Shown here: one piece after another, positions 60,718-64,000 of the stretch
Layout: each line of letters starts with the position of its first letter
Numbering within the stretch: the first letter of the stretch is position 1
Source of the DNA: Streptomyces sp. A0958
GTDB taxonomy: Bacteria > Actinomycetota > Actinomycetes > Streptomycetales > Streptomycetaceae
Assembly: GCF_004795035.1 (NCBI RefSeq)
Contig: NZ_SSBK01000010.1
Coordinates: 1-64,000, forward strand
DNA length: 64,000 nucleotides
Reading direction: 5' to 3'
Translations under genes and position numbers: made by a program
The notes under the pieces: model-generated
What the model was told of the DNA's origin: nothing
Database searches by the model: none
What the model saw: only the letters and a program-made list of their open reading frames with translations

Positions 60718-62061
60718 TCAGAGGCCGCCGGCCTCCGCCCACGCCGCCGCCGGATCGTCGTCGGCCGGACCCGCCGGGAACCACTGCCCGTTCTCCTTGC
60801 GGTACGGGTACCAGCGCCCGTCGGGGCCGTAGCGGAGCTGAAGCCCGCCGTCCACCGAGGTCCAGCGGTTGCGCTCGGCCCGCAGCCGGGGAGCCTCGTC
60901 CTCCTCCCACGCCTCGGCGAGCCGCGTCCTGGCCCGGGCCAGGAGAGCGGCGTCCGGCACCCGGTCCTCGTCGAGCACGGCCAGAGCCGCCGCGCCGCCG
61001 AACTGCCAGGCGGCGACCGCGGCCGGCAGCCCGGCGCGAGGGCGCCCCGAGCCGGTCGCCAGCCGCTGCACGATCCACGGCTCGGGGTGCGCCTCGGCGG
61101 CCAGCCGCACCGCGTCCTGCCGCGCAGTCAGGTCCGCTGCCGGCGGGCGGTGTTCGTGGCCCGGCGCCAGCGCGTCGGCCAGCATCCGGTGGGCCCGCGC
61201 CGCGCCGTCCCTCGCCAGCAGCTCCAGCGCCGTCGGGTCCACCCCCGGCTCCGGGCCGGTCTCCGTGTCCAGCGAGGGTGCCGGGCCCGGCGCGTCGGGA
61301 AGCTCCGGGGGCGGGGGCAGCGCGGGCAGGATGCCGGCCGCGGCGTACGCCTGCGCCGCCGGCACGCCGGGCACCTCCCGGCTCGCGGCCCGCGCCTCGG
61401 GCTCGGACGCCGCGCCCGGCTCCCCGGCCAGGGCCGCGATCCGCTCCTGGAGTTCGTCCAGCAGCCGCCGCTCGCCGCGCCCCCGCATCAGCATCAGCAC
61501 GAAGGGGTCCTGGTCCAGCAGCCGCGCCACCTGATAGCAGAGGGCGGCGGTGTGCGGGCAGTGGTCCCACGCCTCGCACGTGCACTCCGGGTCGAGATCG
61601 CCGATGCCCGGAAGCAGGTCCATCCCGGCCGCCGCCGCGTCCTCGACGAGATGCGGCGGCATCTCCCGGTCGAGCAGCGCCGCGATGTGCCCGGCCCGCT
61701 CGACCGCCATGTCCAGGAACCGGTCCCAGTCCTGCTCGTCCAGCTCCTGGAGCAGCACATCACTGCGGTACGTGCTCCCGTCCCGCTCACGGACCACCGC
61801 CGTGATCCGGCCCGGCCGCACCGACACGGCGCCGACCAGACCCTCCCGGGCGAACCGGCGCCCCTCCTTCAGCTGCCGGCCGTCCAGAGCGGTGTCCTCC
61901 AGCGCCTTCAGCCACGCCATCCCCCACCAGGAAGCGGCGAAACCGCGGCCGTGCGCCGGAGGCAGGGCGGCGAAGGTGCGCTCCTGCGCGGACAGCGCCT
62001 CCTCCCGCTCGTCGCCGTCGCTCCCGTCGGCGAAGACGTCGCCCTCGTGTCCGTCCCTCAT
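60718..62061 (-). CDS. SWIM zinc-finger protein
   Basis: A 447-aa protein. The SWIM motif CTCEAWDHCPHT (Cys-x-Cys, Cys-x-His) is near residue 170, after an N-terminal region with FAASWWGMAWLKALED. The C-terminus is acidic and ends in WYPYRKENGQWFPAGPADDD. The ATG overlaps the SNF2 helicase stop by 4 nt and is preceded by GAGGGGGG. SWIM domains bind DNA or proteins; the tight coupling to SNF2 suggests they form one DNA-remodelling or repair unit. Confidence 0.88.
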   Translation of the reverse strand: MRDGHEGDVFADGSDGDEREEALSAQERTFAALPPAHGRGFAASWWGMAWLKALEDTALDGRQLKEGRRFAREGLVGAVSVRPGRITAVVRERDGSTYRSDVLLQELDEQDWDRFLDMAVERAGHIAALLDREMPPHLVEDAAAAGMDLLPGIGDLDPECTCEAWDHCPHTAALCYQVARLLDQDPFVLMLMRGRGERRLLDELQERIAALAGEPGAASEPEARAASREVPGVPAAQAYAAAGILPALPPPPELPDAPGPAPSLDTETGPEPGVDPTALELLARDGAARAHRMLADALAPGHEHRPPAADLTARQDAVRLAAEAHPEPWIVQRLATGSGRPRAGLPAAVAAWQFGGAAALAVLDEDRVPDAALLARARTRLAEAWEEDEAPRLRAERNRWTSVDGGLQLRYGPDGRWYPYRKENGQWFPAGPADDDPAAAWAEAGGL

Positions 62062-64000
62062 CGAGTCCCCCCTCGAAGCTCCACCAGAGCGGCCAGTTCC
62101 GCGTCGCTGAGCTCGGTCAGGGCGCTCTCGCCGGAGCCCAGCACCGCGTCCGCCAGCCCCCGCTTGCGGGCGAGCATGTCCGCGATCCGGTCCTCGATGG
62201 TGCCCTCGGCGATCAGCCGGTGGACCTGCACCGGCTGCGTCTGCCCGATGCGGTACGCGCGGTCGGTGGCCTGCGCCTCGACCGCCGGATTCCACCAGCG
62301 GTCGAAGTGCACCACATGGCCCGCCCGGGTCAGGTTGAGTCCGGTGCCCGCGGCCTTCAGGGACAGCAGGAAGACCGGTTCCTCACCCGCCTGGAACCGG
62401 TTCACCATGGCCTCCCGCGCGGCGACCGGTGTGCCGCCGTGCAGGAACTGGGTGCCGATCCCCCGCGCCGCCAGATGCCGTTCGAGCAGCCGGGCCATCC
62501 CGACGTACTGGGTGAACACCAGGACGCCCGCCCGCTCCGCCAGGATGGTGTCCAGCAGCTCGTCGAGCAGTTCCAGCTTTCCGGAGCGGCCCGCGATGCG
62601 CGGCTCCTCCTCCTTGAGGTACTGCGCCGGGTGGTTGCAGATCTGCTTGAGCGAGGTAAGCAGCTTCACCACGAGACCCCGCCTGGCCATGCCGTCGGCC
62701 CCGGCGATCGCCGCCAGCGTCTCCCGCACCACCGCCTCGTACAGACCCGCCTGTTCGGCGGTCAGCGACACCGCCCGGTCCGTCTCCGTCTTCGGGGGCA
62801 GCTCCGGGGCGATGCCGGGGTCGGACTTGCGCCGGCGCAGCAGGAACGGGCGCACCAGCGCGCCGAGCCGTTCGGCGGCTGCGGGGTCACCGACCTCCAC
62901 GGCGTGCGCGTACCGGGTACGGAAGGTGCCGAGCCGCCCCAGCAGGCCGGGGGTCGTCCAGTCGAGGATCGCCCACAGCTCGGACAGGTTGTTCTCCACC
63001 GGGGTGCCGGTCAGCGCGACGCGTGCCTTGGCGCCGATGGTGCGCAGGGCGCGGGCCGTCGCCGAGTGCGGGTTCTTCACGTGCTGCGCCTCGTCCGCGA
63101 CGACCATGCCCCACTCCGCGGCGGCGAGCTTCGGGGCGTCGAGCCGCATCGTCCCGTACGTGGTGAGGACGAACCCGGAACCGGCCAGGTCGTCCAGACC
63201 GCGGGAGGCGCCGTGGAAGCGGCGCACCGGGGTGCCCGGGGCGAACTTCTCGATCTCCCGCTGCCAGTTGCCCATCAGCGAGGTCGGGCAGACCACGAGG
63301 GTGGGCCCGGCGGCGCCTTCGAGGGTCTGGCGGTGCAGATGCAGGGCGATCAGGGTGATGGTCTTGCCGAGCCCCATGTCGTCGGCGAGACACCCGCCGA
63401 GTCCGAGCGAGGTCATCGTGTGCAGCCAGTTCAGACCGCGGAGCTGGTAGTCCCGCAGGGTCGCGGTGAGCGCGGCCGGCTGACCGACCGCGGGTTCTCC
63501 GTCGCGGTTCCGCCGGGAGGCTGGATCGGCGACCCGCTCGCGCAGCCGCTCCAGCCAGCCGGTCGCCCGGACCTCGACCCGCCGGCCGTCGACCTCCGCG
63601 GAACCGGTCAGGACCGCGCCGAGCGCGTCGATCGGGGTGACCTTGCGGTCGTGGGTCTCCCGGGCGCGGCGCGCCTCGTCGGGGTCGATCAGCACCCACT
63701 GGTCGCGCAGCCGCACCAGCGGCCGGCCCGCCTCGGCCAGCCGGTCGAGTTCTTCGCGGCTGAGCGTCCGGTCCCCGAGCGCGAACCGCCAGTCGAAGGC
63801 CAGCAGGGCGTCGGGGGACAGCACGGGCGCGGCGTCGGACGCGGTACGCGACAGCCCCCGGGGCGCGTCCTCGCCGTCCGGTCCGATCACCGCGTGGGCC
63901 GTGAGCTTACGAGCGGTCAGCTCCCTGGGCCAGTGCACCTGGACGCCCGTCGCGGCCAGCGCCCGCGAGGCGGACCCCAGCAGCTCGGTGATCTCCTCGT
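62058..64000 (-). CDS. SNF2-family helicase, N-terminus beyond the window
   Basis: At least 647 aa of a SNF2/RapA-type ATPase; the frame is open at the right edge. The visible part holds a bacterial SNF2 N-terminal region (SPDALLAFDWRFALGDRTL), motif I DDMGLGKT, motif II DEAQ, motif III LTGTPVENN and C-terminal helicase motifs (VFTQYVGMARLLERHL, FLLSLKAAGTGLNLT, DRAYRIGQ). It couples ATP hydrolysis to DNA translocation. It is the first gene of an operon with the SWIM protein. Confidence 0.93.
   Translation of the reverse strand, partial: EEITELLGSASRALAATGVQVHWPRELTARKLTAHAVIGPDGEDAPRGLSRTASDAAPVLSPDALLAFDWRFALGDRTLSREELDRLAEAGRPLVRLRDQWVLIDPDEARRARETHDRKVTPIDALGAVLTGSAEVDGRRVEVRATGWLERLRERVADPASRRNRDGEPAVGQPAALTATLRDYQLRGLNWLHTMTSLGLGGCLADDMGLGKTITLIALHLHRQTLEGAAGPTLVVCPTSLMGNWQREIEKFAPGTPVRRFHGASRGLDDLAGSGFVLTTYGTMRLDAPKLAAAEWGMVVADEAQHVKNPHSATARALRTIGAKARVALTGTPVENNLSELWAILDWTTPGLLGRLGTFRTRYAHAVEVGDPAAAERLGALVRPFLLRRRKSDPGIAPELPPKTETDRAVSLTAEQAGLYEAVVRETLAAIAGADGMARRGLVVKLLTSLKQICNHPAQYLKEEEPRIAGRSGKLELLDELLDTILAERAGVLVFTQYVGMARLLERHLAARGIGTQFLHGGTPVAAREAMVNRFQAGEEPVFLLSLKAAGTGLNLTRAGHVVHFDRWWNPAVEAQATDRAYRIGQTQPVQVHRLIAEGTIEDRIADMLARKRGLADAVLGSGESALTELSDAELAALVELRGGTR

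Noticed and set aside
1..64000. CRISPR arrays, tRNA or rRNA genes, insertion sequences, prophage or attachment sites
   Set aside because: No regularly spaced repeats, cloverleaf-like sequence, transposase, integrase or phage structural gene was seen on reading both strands. A tRNA scan and repeat finder would be needed to be certain.

Overview
The window looks like chromosomal DNA of a Streptomyces or close relative. GC content is very high throughout, GTG and TTG starts are common, genes often overlap by 4 nt (ATGA or GTGA), and the gene families are typical of the genus: WhiB-like protein, several SpoIIE/PP2C phosphatases, ROK, PadR and TetR regulators, Tat and lipoprotein signals, and many secreted glycosidases. 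I see no rRNA, tRNA, CRISPR array, insertion sequence or phage. It reads as an accessory region (chromosome arm), with several decayed genes.

Region 1 (about 119-13406) is the most coherent part: a sulfate-ester scavenging locus. A sulfatase and an AtsK-like alkylsulfatase dioxygenase face left. To the right come a ROK regulator, a predicted leaderless mRNA whose first codons encode a short Cys-containing leader peptide (RHVDLCR...AVC type) followed by competing hairpins, a five-domain peptide-type ABC importer, a genuine formylglycine-generating enzyme with both catalytic cysteines, and a large arylsulfatase. From the importer to the sulfatase the genes touch or overlap. The likely logic is import of sulfate esters, cleavage by enzymes matured in the same operon, and control by cysteine supply through the leader.

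Region 2 (13515-19980) holds a DHA2 exporter, a GH3 glycosidase divergent from a TetR regulator, the relic of a secreted domain, a PfkB sugar kinase and a DoxX-like membrane protein. Region 3 (20029-29391) has a PAS-GAF-PP2C phosphatase, a WhiB-like protein, a YkvA-like membrane protein, a large secreted glycosidase behind a LacI-type palindrome, a DinB-like protein, an AraC/DUF2000 divergent pair, and a coupled TPR-protein/prenyl-diphosphate-synthase operon behind an unusual AT-rich palindromic element.

Region 4 (29636-38207) contains a phosphoribosyltransferase/hydrolase fusion, a formylglycine-enzyme-fold protein lacking one active-site cysteine, a frameshifted PP2C phosphatase, a SnoaL/PadR divergent pair, an alpha/beta hydrolase and an osmoprotectant-type ABC importer whose ATPase gene lies convergently (38270-39433). 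Region 5 (39539-49047) has an S33 peptidase, a rhodanese membrane protein behind a CsoR/CstR-like operator, a PIG-L deacetylase, a secreted GH84 N-acetylglucosaminidase with a DasR-like site, and a quinone-oxidoreductase/double acyl-CoA dehydrogenase operon.

Region 6 (49111-64000) carries a PepSY-like lipoprotein, the scar of an ABC exporter gene that kept its SoxR-type promoter, a GAF-PP2C-HATPase phosphatase, a sugar-exporter/mannonate-dehydratase divergent pair, an ABC exporter, a BenE permease divergent from an XRE-cupin regulator, a Tat-exported amidase, and a SWIM/SNF2 helicase pair that runs off the right edge.
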